This document shows, in pieces, positions 12,417 through 24,000 of a DNA stretch of 64,000 bases. Below the pieces are notes generated by a model, which was not told the origin of the DNA, made no database searches, and was given only the letters and a program-made list of their open reading frames with translations. The number at the start of each line of letters is the position of its first letter. The stretch's first letter is position 1. The DNA comes from Portulaca oleracea. Taxonomy: Eukaryota > Streptophyta > Magnoliopsida > Caryophyllales > Portulacaceae. The position numbers were made by a program, and so were the translations under genes. The stretch spans positions 22,094,594-22,158,593 of the forward strand of contig CM055881.1 in the NCBI GenBank assembly GCA_029582165.1. The letters are read 5' to 3'.

Positions 12417-13030
12417 TGTAGTCAATACGACTACTCACAACAAAGACTCAACTTTACAATTAGTATAACGCCAATTAAAGCTCAAATGAGTTCGAAGTTG
12501 TCAAAAATAGAAGGAAGCATCAATCTTTGAATCCTAAAGTTAAGTAGTGATGCTTGAAGTCTGTAATGAACAAGACGTTGAGGTGGTGACACTCTTAAAG
12601 ACTTTGTGAAAGCCTAACTACAGGGGTGGTGTATTACAAAGTCTACCTATGTAAGTGTTATTTGTGGCCGCATGAAGGAACTTAGGGCTAAAGCTTCGAA
12701 TCACTTACGAAGGATTACGACACAAGGCTGGATAATAATGGCAAGTACTAACACTTAAGAATAAAGTTGTATATGTGTTATGAGCACGATTGATCAATAT
12801 GAATATAAAGTTCAAAGACATGTCTACTTTATCATCCAGGTCAATTCTAGCTTATATACACTAATTGAAAGTTCAAAGAGTAATCTACTTTCAATAGGCA
12901 TATGCTTTGTGTGTCTCTCGAGCGATTACAAGTTAAAGTATTTCTCAAATGGCGGGGCTATTAGCTTCTTAAGTAATAATACAAGCTTATTTCAAGGGCA
13001 TTTTCCATACTCTTGAAATGGCGAGGGATT

Positions 13031-13640
13031 ATTGGGATTATTTTAAGAGGATAAGTGGATCATATAACATGTGAAATCATGTGGTACAAGTATAAGAATC
13101 ATATATAGGTTCAACACGAGTTATATAATCAACACGAATCAAGATAAGATCCGCATGGGTCATGCTAGTTTCTACAGAGCTAAACTAAGAGTTTTGGGCT
13201 CAACACGAACCATGTTGAGGCAACACGTATCATGTTGCTCCAACAGGGACAGTGATGACCCTACCACGAACCATGTTGAGGTCCAGATTCTGTTTAATGA
13301 TCCAATAGCTATATAATCCTTATCATTAAGGAGTAATCTTGTTTTAATACCCGATTTATGGCCCATACAGTTGTATCATCTTTGTATCACATGGTCAATT
13401 GACTTAGTTAAGGTCAAGATACCCATTAAGGATTTTAATTAAATCCCTTGACCAAGGGTTAAAGAGGGTGGGAAGTCTCCCATAAATAGGAGACATCCCT
13501 TAACCATTTGAGTACACTATCCTCTAATCACATCCTATCATTCTTGTCTAGACTGCAGCTATACTTAAGTGTATCAAGTAAGAAACAAGTTTCTTGATTG
13601 TGTTAAGTGCTAAGTTTTATCCCTTTGAACATTTACGGTA
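13031..13640 (+). repeat. 3' LTR of Copia element 2
   Basis: Follows a G-rich polypurine-like tract and begins (T)ATTGGGATTATTTTAAG, a form common for Copia LTRs with the terminal G mutated. A TATA-like CATAAATAGG lies at 13481-13490. About 200-350 bp upstream of it is an array of imperfect palindromes built on caacacgaaccatgttg (13,127-13,285). The right boundary is an estimate. Confidence 0.6.
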
Positions 13641-13954
13641 TGGTAAATAATTCTTAAGGAACATGAGTTCGTCCACGTCTCTTAGCGATATCTAAAGTGA
13701 GATAACCATAGGAATCTGTACCATATTCCCTTTCCTCCAACAAAAGGCAGGCTGAGACTGAGGAGTGAGGAGGAGTCACTGAAAGTTGGATTTTAAAATG
13801 AGAAATTGGGAGAGACGAAATTGGTAGGGAGCAGTAAAGGAATTTAGATTTAGGGTTCTTCAAAAGTACAATTAAAATATTCCCTTTATATTCGTATATA
13901 TAAATCATTAATATTAAGGGTAAGTATGTAATTTCATGCAAAGCGAGAACAGTT
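13641..13954. other. non-coding, unassigned
   Basis: Purine- and pyrimidine-skewed DNA with no supported gene. A 95-codon open stretch on the minus strand has no recognisable features. Confidence 0.4.
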
Positions 13955-14190
13955 ATTTAGGGATGGTATTCGGATAATTTTCCCAACAGCTAAGCAGAGA
14001 TGGGGATAGTGAAAAATTTGTCCCCATCCCCGCGCCCGCAGAGAGATTAAAAACCCTCCCATACCTATCCCTGTCCCCGCAGAGGGATTAAAAACCCTCC
14101 CCATACCCATCCTCGTCCCTATCGGCGGCGAGAATTTTTCCCCAAAGCGGGGACGAGGACTCCCCGCCCCACTGCCATCTCTAAACGAGT
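13955..14190. mobile_element. GC-rich hAT-like MITE
   Basis: The ends are inverted: TTAGGGATGG at the left and the complement of TTAGAGATGG at the right (CCATCTCTAA). The interior is an unusual run of C-rich repeats (cccgcagagRgattaaaaaccctccc occurs twice, at about 14,035 and 14,078). Similar 'gggatggcagcggggcgggga' units are common dispersed repeats in plants. I could not fix a clean 8-bp target duplication. Confidence 0.45.
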
Positions 14191-14536
14191 AACACTGTTG
14201 CAATTAGAGAGGAAGAGTAACAACAACCGTTTACAAAACGTAAGAAAAGAAAAACATGTCGATCAGCCCTTACCTCATCCAATCTCTCCCATCCAGGGTT
14301 CAAATCCGGGAAGGCCATTCAATCTTATCCCTTAAGGAATGTTATGGCCAATGTGGGCTCTTCTTTGGGCATTGACATCCTTCGTCGCGATCCATTGTAA
14401 AGTCTGCCCCGACAGATTGGACTATTTACCTAAATACAAAAAAAGAAAAGAAAAACAAAGTCCAACTCAATTTGGAAAAAGGCAAAAAAAGACGGAAATT
14501 ATTTTGGATCACGACTTTCTTGTTTCCACTCACAAA
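14191..14536. other. non-coding, with weak SINE-like features
   Basis: Holds a B-box-like element (gggttcaaatccggg, about 14,297-14,311) and an A-rich tract at 14,432-14,460. No tRNA fold, A box or target duplication could be supported. Confidence 0.3.
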
Positions 14537-17500
14537 CCAGCATTGTATATCCCGTGCGATGCACGGGAAATTTTTCAGTATTTATATGTAATTATTTTGG
14601 AGTAAAATTATAACAATTATCAATTAAAATAATAATCATAAATTAATAAAAACTAATTATACAACAATCGTACTATCATTACTCTTCTATATGTTTTACA
14701 CAAATTGTCTTCAAAATTAATTTAAACAATATAGTAGTAAAGGATACTAAAATCTATATTTATTTTTAATATTGTCTTGATTACATTATGTAAAGAATAA
14801 TAGTTAATTTTTATTAGTTAATTTGAATAAATACAAATAACTCTATAATTCCCTTTAAATCATTCTCTATAACAAATCCAAGATTGTGCCTACAAAATCT
14901 ATATCCACGAATCTCAGCCCTGCCACTGTCAACAAACTAGAGTTAAAGAGAAGGGTTCAGTTATATCAGTTCTGGATGAGGATAACGAGGCTAAAAATCA
15001 ACTCTCTAACCAAGCCAATGCATAACTCGAGCAGACCTCTTGAAACCCCTATTGAGCATATTGAAGATGCAAGTACAGTCCCTGAAAATCCCATGAAAAG
15101 GATTGTTGCCAAGACAGAGGAAGACGAGCAGACCCAACCCATTCCACAATTGGGTCCCATGCAACATACAAGCAGATTGAAATCTGTGCCTTCTTTGGGG
15201 TATGTTGAAAGCTCGGTGCCCCAAGAAGAAACTTAAGAGACCTCAAATTGCTTAGAAATTGAAATGAACAATCATAAGCAGGTGGTTGGAGGTCCTGGCT
15301 TAGATGCAGATGACCTCATTAATGTTGGCTCTCATCTCTAGCACGAACGTGAAGAGCCAGATTCGCCTGAAAAACCTTCCTCTGGCCTAGTAGATGTTCA
15401 TGTCCAATTAATAGAAGTCTTGAATATAGGAAAAGCCACTCCCTCAAATAGCCAGCAAGTGGATTTTGAAGACTCTTCGAGACTCGTAGAAATTCAAATA
15501 CAATATGCTGAGCAGCTAAATGCACCAAGCAGCAATCAAAGGGGGCACAATCACGAGGTACAAGCTTCCTTAACACCCAAGAGCAAAAGGCCATCAGAAA
15601 GAACCTCTCCAAAAAGTCGGTTACAGTTGGGAGTGGTTGTGGTCTAGCAGTTATTGAAGACCCAGTAGAAGCAGATAGGTATTACAAACTGAAGCTCAAG
15701 AAAGGCCAAAAGAAGGAAAACAGAAGAGGGAGAATTCCAATCTGATCCCATGCGAATCGCTTGTTAGAACGTTAAGGCCTTTGGGTCGGTGGATAAAAGG
15801 AGTCAAGCCAAGAAAATCATTCAAAAGGAGCATTTAGATATCTTTGGCTTGGTTGAAACGAAACACCAATTCTTTTATCATCGTGGTGTTGTATCCTTCT
15901 GATGTAGAGCAGATGTTGACTTAATGCACATCAAAGCCGACGCTAGGTCTTGCGGCCTCATCCTAATGTGGGCCAAAGAAAAGATTCATTGTGAGTGGAG
16001 ATGATGCTTTGGGTGCTCTATTGGGGAAGCTTAATACAAGACACTTGCTGAAGAGAAAATATATGTTGGAGGATTAAGATGACTCATGCCCTCTTTGTAG
16101 AACAGAAGATGAAACCTGCAGCCGTGTGCTTTTACGATGCAGATGCATTTGGCCTGTGTGGGAGGAAATCATGGTTTGCTTGGGCCAAACGTTGCATCAT
16201 TCAGGAGATTTAAGATTAATGGTCGAAAGTTGAATGAATATTTCTTTCAGAAACAAGGTCAGGTCTCGGATTTGGATCACTTCTTTTTTTGCTATCCCCT
16301 GGGTGATTTGGCTACGTAGGAACAAAAAGGTTCATGACAATTTTCCGTTTGACTCGACTGAAGTGATCAGACAAATCAAATGGAGGGTGGTCACCTGGTG
16401 TATCAATGGAAAACTCAGTACCATATACACCGAATTCAATTGCAACAAACTTCCATGCTATTCCCACAATCTTCCAATAATCTGGCTTGGTGGAATTCCT
16501 TCTTTTGCTTTCTGTATTCTTTGGCTTTGGGTTTTGTTCTGGCTTGCTTACCCTTGCTCTTTCTGAGCAGCTTTTGTAACTGTGCTCTTATGACACTTTG
16601 GTTGGTTTATTGAATAAATGGGCTAATGCCCTGATAATTATCTATAAAAAAAACATTCTCAATAACATGCAAAACAATATTTTATTTTAAACATCGGAAT
16701 AAGTTTTTAGGATAATAGAAACTATGTGCATACATTATAAACATAATGTTATTGAGAACTTATTTTCATAAATAAATATAATTTTTTAATAAAAATCATT
16801 AAAATAAAAAGGTTTTGAAAAATTATAAATCATTACTGTTTAGTAGTATATAACTAATGCTTATAAATTTTAAAGTAATTATTAATTCTATATTTAAGCA
16901 TATATCAACATTTACAACATAAAAAAAAAATTGTAGTATTTTTTTCTTTTATAACAACCAAAGATTTATTTACATTTTTCTTTTTTCAGTTATTAAGGAA
17001 AACATTGAACAATAATATAGATTTTCTATGAGAGTTTTACACTTTAATATCTCTTATATTTTACTTTAATCTAACTTTTATATTGGGCATTGATATATTA
17101 TAATTGTAAATTTGATGGACGAAAGACTGACTAATGAATATTTTTTTATAAAATGCTTATGAATATTATTTTAGTTGTGTATTAATTATACATTGTTTTT
17201 TGTATTATTAGTTTGTATAATTAAATTAGGAGAATAAATCAAGAATATTAGGGTCTTCTTTTTATCAACTTACAATTTAGGTATTTGACCACAATCATAT
17301 TCATAATTTATTCACCCTTTTTTTTAATAAAGAAATAATATTTTACTTGTTGTAAATAACCATAATGATCTCAAATTCTCAATATTTTACCTTATACGTT
17401 AAGACAAATTTCGATACTTTGTAATTTTTTGTTCATTTTAATTTCAGATGATGCCTATATCACTTATGTAATTATAAATATACATTTTTATCATAATGTT

Positions 17501-17798
17501 AATTGCAATTTTATTTTCCTTTTATAGTTATTAAAGAAAACATAAAACAATAATATATGTTTCTAATGGAAGTTTTACAATTTAATATCGCTTAAAATTT
17601 TAGTTTAGTTTGTTTTTTTTTATATTGAGATTGATATATTATAATAGAAAATTTGAAGAAATATTAACTAATCAATATTTTTTATAAAAACTAATCAATA
17701 TTATTTTAATTGTGTATCATAAGTTTTGAAAAACCAAACCTCCCAAATGCTTTTGGATTTTCCTTTAGAGGATTTATTTTAATATATATACGTATAGA
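14537..17798 (-). mobile_element. non-autonomous Helitron, copy A
   Basis: Read on the minus strand, the 5' end is A|TCTATACGTATATATATTAA and the 3' end is a hairpin CCCGTGC-ATC-GCACGGG. Ten bases later comes CTGG, followed by host T. This is the Helitron signature: 5' TC, 3' hairpin plus CTRR, insertion between A and T, no target duplication. The interior is AT-rich with no helicase. A LINE is nested at 14,875-16,653. The element is homologous over most of its length to copy B (48,895-50,770) and to a short fragment near 53,530-53,670, so it is a dispersed family. Confidence 0.65.
14875..16653 (+). mobile_element. LINE (non-LTR retrotransposon), internally deleted
   Basis: Flanked by a 14-bp target duplication with one mismatch: cattctctataaca (14861-14874) and cattctcaataaca (16654-16667). 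It ends in an A-run after tctat. Near 15,780-15,880 the plus strand reads 'LGSVDKRSQAKKIIQKEHLD' and then 'IFGLVETK', the start of the L1-type endonuclease domain. Near 16,005-16,190 it reads 'LNTRHLLKRKYMLED' and 'CPLCRTEDETCSRVLLRCRC', the zinc-binding C-terminal domain (zf-RVT) found after plant LINE RTs. The whole RT core between them is missing, so the copy is dead. Sequence upstream of 15,650 is probably its 5' or ORF1 region. Confidence 0.8.
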
Positions 17799-18400
17799 TC
17801 ATCATATCAAAGAATTCTCGGATAAAAATGCCCCTAAACTGTGTAAAATTGGCACAGTTGCTACTCGAAAAAAAATATGTTATGAAACTGTCATTAAATT
17901 ATGTTTATGGTCACAAAAATGTCAATTTACCGGATGGGAGCTTTTTATAGTCGATTATAAATTGACTGACCCCCCACCCCCACCCCATCGTGTTCTTCCT
18001 CAACCCTCCTCCATTTCCCCCCGCTTCGTCCGTCATAATCCAACCTTCTCCCTCTTTGTTCCAAGCCCAAAAATTAGGGCTTTTCCTCTCCTTCTTGAAT
18101 TGTTGGTTCAAGAAACCCTAGTTCCTCACAAAAAACAACATTGGTTGTATCATTCTCCTTTGTTGGCAACACATCAACCAAACAGAAGAGAGAAAGTGAG
18201 TTTTCGGGCAGTTTTCAGCGGCAATATTGATTTTTTTTGGGGCGTTTTGGGCTAAAAATCAGTAAATATAATTTTCAGTTGATGATTCTTTAAGATTAGA
18301 GTATGTGGGTGTATGTGATTTAATTTGGTTTGATTTGGGTGGGTGAGTTTGATTCGTTTTCTTGGTGTTAGTAGCTGTTTTTGCAACGGTGGTGGATGGT
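17799..18400. other. non-coding, possibly an old MULE end
   Basis: A 181-codon open stretch (17,710-18,255) crosses the Helitron border and shows no domain, so I do not call it a gene. The phrase aaaaatgcccctaaactgtgtaaaattggcac (first part, about 17,825) resembles the terminal repeat of the MULE at 27,204. It is followed by a C/T-rich leader like the ones before the GRF relics at 27,820 and 44,340. Confidence 0.35.
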
Positions 18401-19037
18401 TAGGGGCGGAGCCAAAATAAATTTATTTGTGGTGCCGATTTATTAATATTCTTTCAACTGTTTATCATAAGTTTAATTATCAAATTATATATTCATTTTT
18501 ACTTGTTTATTAAGCTTTTATACAAGCTTTTTTTTTATAGCTCATTTACACTTAATTTAGTAGCAAAGATACTTATTTAATTTTTGAGCTCACAATAAAA
18601 TATATTACAAGAAGTACAAGAACAATAACATATCCCATTACAGTCTCACTAGCGCAAGGTTTGAGCGTGGCACGCATATGCAGTTTTCTTCTTATATATG
18701 AGAGTACATGAAGAGTATATGAAGAAGTTGATTTCGTCGGTAAAAAAAAAATATAAATAAATAAAAACTTTTGAAAGGACTGATAATGAAATATTCATAT
18801 GAAAAATTGGGAAATATAAGTCTATGAAATGTATGTATTAAATTACTTAAAACTATAGTATTTAATATAGAACAAAGTGAGAAACAAGAATGCATACATG
18901 TGTACACGAAATCTAATATTATAAGTGTTAAAATTAGCTCATGATCTAGTTGAAAAGACTCTCAAAAAATAAACCAAAGATCAAATAAATAAAATAGTAG
19001 AAACAAAGGATGACGTTAAGTACAAAATAAACACTAA

Positions 19038-19468
19038 GGGTCTGTTTGGACCTAGGAAAATAGGATGGAAAAAAAATCTCGTGGAAAAAAAATTAGGAGG
19101 AAAAAAAATTTGTGGTAAAGTAAATTTCTTTCTTTTGTTTGGCTTAAGTAAAATTTTGAAGGAAAAAATTGAATTTCTATTCAATTTTCTTTTCATTGTT
19201 TGGTTTGAGGAAAAATACATGAAAAAATAAAATTTACAAGAAAACTTGTAAATATCAAGCTTCATTTTTCTAGATCATAAGATATGATTTGGGAGAGAAA
19301 GAGAGAGTTAGAGAGAGAAACTTAGAGAGAGAGAGAGAAAGAGATAGGAAGAGAGAGAGGGAGAGAGAGAGAGAGAGAGAGAAACTTAGAGAGAGAGAAG
19401 AGCGTTAGAGAAAGAGAGAGAGAGGAGAGAGAGAAGATAATTAGAGAGAGAGAGAGAGATAAGAGACT

Positions 19469-19506
<38 letters not shown>

Positions 19507-19553
19507 AGAGTTAGAAAGATAAGAGAAGAGAAGAGAGAGAGAGAGATAAAGTT

Positions 19554-19586
<33 letters not shown>

Positions 19587-19600
19587 AGAGACTTAGAGAG

Positions 19601-19632
<32 letters not shown>

Positions 19633-19938
19633 TGAGAGTTAGAGAGAGAGAGAAGAGACTTAGAGAGAGAGAGAAAGAGAGAGAGAAATGAGTTAGAGAG
19701 AGAGAAACGAGTTAGAGAGGATGAAGAGAAAGGTTGACTTTGATCCAAAAATTTTCTCCTAACTTTCCTTTCATTTTTGAAGGGAAAATTTTTTTATTCA
19801 TTGTTACACCAAATTTTCCATGCAATTTTCCAACTATTTTTTTTTTCCATTCATTTCTCTTCAATCCAAACAAAGGAAAAAATTTCATTTTCCAAAATAA
19901 TTTTTTTCCATGATGTTTTCCCAAATCCAAACGGACCC
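19038..19938. mobile_element. Harbinger-like element with TAA duplication, nested
   Basis: The ends are GGGTCTGTTTGGA and the complement of GGGTCCGTTTGGA, flanked by TAA on both sides (19035-19037, 19939-19941). The outer 150 bp of each arm remain alignable as inverted repeats (tggaaaaaaa/ttttttcc tracts). A three-base TWA duplication and the G-rich terminus suggest the PIF/Harbinger superfamily. No transposase is seen. Related pieces occur at about 24,995 and 57,080-57,385. Confidence 0.65.
19285..19715. repeat. (GA)n-rich microsatellite tract
   Basis: About 430 bp of almost pure purine on the plus strand, GAGAGA blocks interrupted by gttagaga and acttagaga units. It lies in the centre of the Harbinger-like element and separates its two arms. 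Confidence 0.9.
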
Positions 19939-20484
19939 TAAAAGATATAAAATAACAAGTAAGATAAATGAATGAATAAAAAAACTGAGAAAACTTTGAA
20001 ACAAAATTGCTTCTAATAAGATTTGAACTCATTACCAAAAATTATACATTCTCAAAGAACAACAATCTAGCTATAGAAATACTCATGTTTGGTTTTACAG
20101 ATACCAATATGCATAGTTTATCTGAAGCATGGGGTGCCATGACCCCCGCTACCCCTTTAGCTCCGCCACTGTGGATGGTGGTGGTATTAGACCATGTGCA
20201 GCGGACAGATTTTTGCCTGGGAACAAGTGAACGGAAGTGAAGTTTCATCAAGCAGAGAACGAAATGGTGGGAACTCAAAATTGAGAACGCTGCAGCGTTC
20301 TTTCCTCTCACCCTCAAACATTTTTTTTTCAACAAATAGTATTTTTTTAGATCAACAAATAGTATTTTGACATGTGACAATTATGTAGTATTTTTCTAAA
20401 AAAACAATATTTTGGAGATGAAAAGATAGAAATGAGTCCCTATGATTATAGATAAATTGGAATGAAGTTCAAAAAAATATAAAT

Positions 20485-20903
20485 TATGGGAGATTCTACC
20501 ATAGTTGAATTTATTTTCAACTATGGTAGTTGAAATGTATAATTGCCCTTAATTTTGTCATAAAAAATTAAAATTAATATATACATTCATTATAGGACTT
20601 GTTACTATAAGTAAATCTATATGTTAACTTATAATTTTTTACAAAATTGAATATTTCAAAGGAAATTCAACCATAGTTGACTTTTTTTCAACTATCGTAG
20701 TTGGAAAGTGAAAAGACTATTAATTTTGCCATAAAAATTCAAAATCAATGTAGGTTGATCAAAGTAACTTGATACAATAATTAACCATGTTTAGGAGGAT
20801 ATAAATCTTTTTAAAAAATATAATTTATATTTAATAAATGAATGATATAAAATTTTCAACTACCATAGTTGAAATTTTCAACTATGGTAGATTTTTCAAT
20901 AAA
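20485..20903. mobile_element. MITE-like element made of repeated inverted units
   Basis: The terminal segments (about 20,489-20,535 and 20,855-20,898) are inverted copies containing ctaccatagttgaa and ttcaactatggtag. Each is itself palindromic. A third similar unit lies internally at about 20,662-20,706. The element is AT-rich with no coding capacity. The 300 bp before it (20,172-20,484) hold no gene. Confidence 0.6.
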
Positions 20904-21055
20904 TTATAGATGATGTAGAAAAGAAAAATCCACTCATAATAAAAAAAAAATTGATCACTGCTGGATTTGCTCTTAGTGTCAGTGATGGTGACGTTGGGTG
21001 ATAAATTTCGAGAACTCTCATATCAAAACCCCCGGTTTTATCGAGCTGACAGAAA

Positions 21056-24000
21056 ATGTCGACGCCAAGCCTAATCGCAATCCGCGATGGCGAAAGTAAC
21101 GGCGGATTCTACTCTCCGGCGAAGGAGAAGGCCGCCATTAGAGGCCCTTTCAACTCCCGTTTCCCAATTCTGCAACGTTTCCGGAAACTCGGCAATATCA
21201 AAGTCAAGCTGCTCCTCTTCATCTTCTGCACATTATTCGTCGTCATTTTCTTCAGTACTTCCAGAATTGACCACCTAATGGGCTGGAATATTCATTCTCC
21301 TTCCTCAGTTTTTTCTCCTACTAGGTAACTCTTCTTTGTTTCTCAGTGTTTGCTACATAAATGGAGTTTGATCATGTTGAATTTGTGTTTAATAGAGGGT
21401 GAGTGCTGTTGACTTAGCCTAGACTAGTGTTTTACCGGACTTTGACATCGATTTTGATTTCAATTCCCTATTATAACTTCAAAATCGTTGATGGTATAGT
21501 TATTGTTGCCATAGTTATCAATTGTGGGGGTTTGTCCTTGTTTAGAACTGTCATAGATGACCATAGTGTTCAAATAGAATCAGTTGTGCAATGTAAACAA
21601 ATTCGTAATAGCGTTTCCTAACTTTTTTGGTTTCTTGAGACTCTGAGTATTGTGGTCAAATCAGTGGCGGATCTGGACTTTGAAATTAGGGATATCCACT
21701 TTACAATATTTTAGATAGTTTGAGTATTATATTAAATTTGACATCCTTGTTAATATTTTGGGCGTTTTTTTAGGGTGTCCATTTAACAAAAACATATAAG
21801 AACCTCCTAAAATGTAATAGGCTGTAGAAAGTCATTTTTCTAGGCTAGGGTGTCGATGAACACCCTTGAGTCCAATGGGGCTCCGGCCATGGTCAAATGG
21901 GGACCTTATGACATGATTGCTGCAAATTGTGTAATCATGAATAAATCAGAAGGTGATGTACCTTACCTTACATCATCCGAAGTATTACATGTAGCCATTT
22001 AGGTTTCTAGGTGATGTGTAAGGACTGAGAAGGTATGTTTTCAAGCCAAAACCAGGCTTATTGGTGACTTAATGCTTGCGTTGTCAGGATTTTGAAGTAA
22101 CCATTACTACAAAATCTTAATGTGGTAAATTGAAATAAGATCCATGATTTATATATGTAAAGGCAATTCTGTTTATGTTCTATCCTGTGCAATCTGAGGT
22201 CAATTGTTACTGCAAAAGCATTTGTGAAACTTGTAGGCAGAGTTAACTCCACAAACAATACGCGTGCAATCTATTCTTCATTTTTTGCAGTTATGAAATG
22301 GCCATTAGTATCCTTTTTGTTGTGTTGGATTGGCCAAATTGCCTTTTCTGCTCCCTTCATTTCTGAAATTTCTGGAATTTCAGCTTTTTTTACAAGATTA
22401 TTTGGTGGCATCCTATTCTGTCATCTTGAATCATGGTTTATTAAGTATCTACAAGATGTGAAGAACTGGATGTAGTTGCTAATTATTTTCTTGTGCTATT
22501 TATCTTTGCTTCTTCAGAGGTGGATATACTGTACTTATTAACACATGGAAGCGCAATTCTCTGTTAAAGAAATCTGTTGCACATTATGCTTCATGCCCGG
22601 GGACCGACGCTATCCATGTAGTGTGGAGTGAAATTGATCCTCCATCTGATAGCCTGAAAGCTTATCTTAACAACATTGTAATGTTGAAGTCCCAGACAGC
22701 TCAAAAACCCAATTTAAAGTTTGATATTAACAAAGAGGATAATTTGAATAATAGGTTTAGACCAATTCAGGACCTGAGGACCGACGCAATCTTCTCCATT
22801 GATGATGATGTTATTGTTCCTTGCAATTCACTGGAGTTTGCTTTCACTGTGTGGCAAACTGCTCCATCATCCATGGTGGGTTTTGTTCCTCGCATGCACT
22901 GGTTGGGTGAGAAGGTAAAGCTTTTGCTTGATAATTGTTACTTGGCATTCATTCTCTGATTTATCACATTCTTTTGTGTTTTTGGAATTAATGATGTAAC
23001 TTGATTGTTGCAGTGAAACCCCCAAGGCCCCAAGTTCTCAGTGTAATTTAATTTTTTTTAATTTTTTTTAAAGAAATCGGGTTTATCAGCTCAGAAATGA
23101 AAATAAAAAAGATAGTGAACTATTCGTAGATTAGAAGATCCTTTTGGTTAAGCTTCAAGGCATATTGTCAATATAACTGTGCAATGCATTTTCAATAGTC
23201 AACAACTAATAATCATAAAAACTGCTCTCACAAAATAATTATAAAAACCCTTTTTGACTTTTGAAGCATTAACAATTGTAAATAGTGGTTTTGACTTTTG
23301 AAGCATCCTAAAACTTTTTCTGGGTTGAAACAAGCATATATTCGGTATTACATGTTATAATCCTTCACAAACAATTTTTGCAAAATAGTGATGGTGTGTA
23401 ATAACTATCAGTTGGCCTCCTGACCTGAACAGCTGGACCATGTCCTAGATGCCTAGATATTCTAAGAATTCCCATGAAGTTGGTTGAGAAGACCTTGAAA
23501 CTTGGTTCCAAAATTGCAGAAAGGTTGGCTTTATGTTCAGAAGCAATGCACTTAAGCTGCATAGATAATATTATAAACCCTTTTCAGGGCTCAGTATGAA
23601 CATGAACACCCCCCCCCCCTCCCCAACACACACACACACACCAAGGAGGGTTTTCAAGCTTTCAATGAAATAATTTTGGGAGGGTATCAAGAAAATAGTA
23701 GTTGATTGGTATATTAATAAAAATATATCTACTTTGGGTGTATAATTGTGTTGGGAATGATAAAAATAAGAGGTAAATTTGGTTGAACTATCATTAGCAT
23801 TGTATTGAAATTGTAAAGTGATACATATTGTGAAATGGAAAAGTTAGTTAAAGTGATAAAATATTGAGGAATGGAAGGAGTATGTATTTAGATGGCATAT
23901 GTTTAACAGTCATTAATGTTGCAATTTTAGTCTCTTTCTTGTAGCACTTGGTTAAGTTATTGTTGTTTAAAAAAAAGAACAAGAAAGAAAAGTATTGTTG

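Larger units (their letters stand above)
10010..13640 (+). mobile_element. 5'-truncated Ty1/Copia element 2
   Basis: Begins abruptly inside the integrase core and continues through RT and RNase H to a 3' LTR. Gag, protease and the 5' LTR are missing, so it is truncated as well as mutated. It is far better preserved than Copia element 1 upstream and therefore probably younger. The stretch 12,417-13,030 is its non-coding tail. The polypurine-like ggcgagggat lies directly before the LTR. Confidence 0.8.
18401..20171. mobile_element. hAT-like non-autonomous element
   Basis: Flanked by a perfect 8-bp target duplication TGGATGGT (18393-18400 and 20172-20179). The terminal inverted repeats are TAGGGGCGGAGCCA at the left and the complement of CAGTGGCGGAGCTA at the right. 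Both features are typical of hAT elements. No transposase is present. A Harbinger-like element is nested at 19,038-19,938. Confidence 0.78.

Noticed and set aside
14285..14330. tRNA gene suggested by gggttcaaatccggg
   Set aside because: No matching acceptor stem, anticodon arm or A box can be built around it. At most a SINE trace.
17710..18255. 181-codon open frame
   Set aside because: It crosses the Helitron border, has no domain, and its composition follows AT-rich and pyrimidine-rich DNA. No splice or promoter support.
19285..19715. CRISPR-like or satellite array
   Set aside because: It is an irregular GA microsatellite with no constant repeat plus spacer structure.
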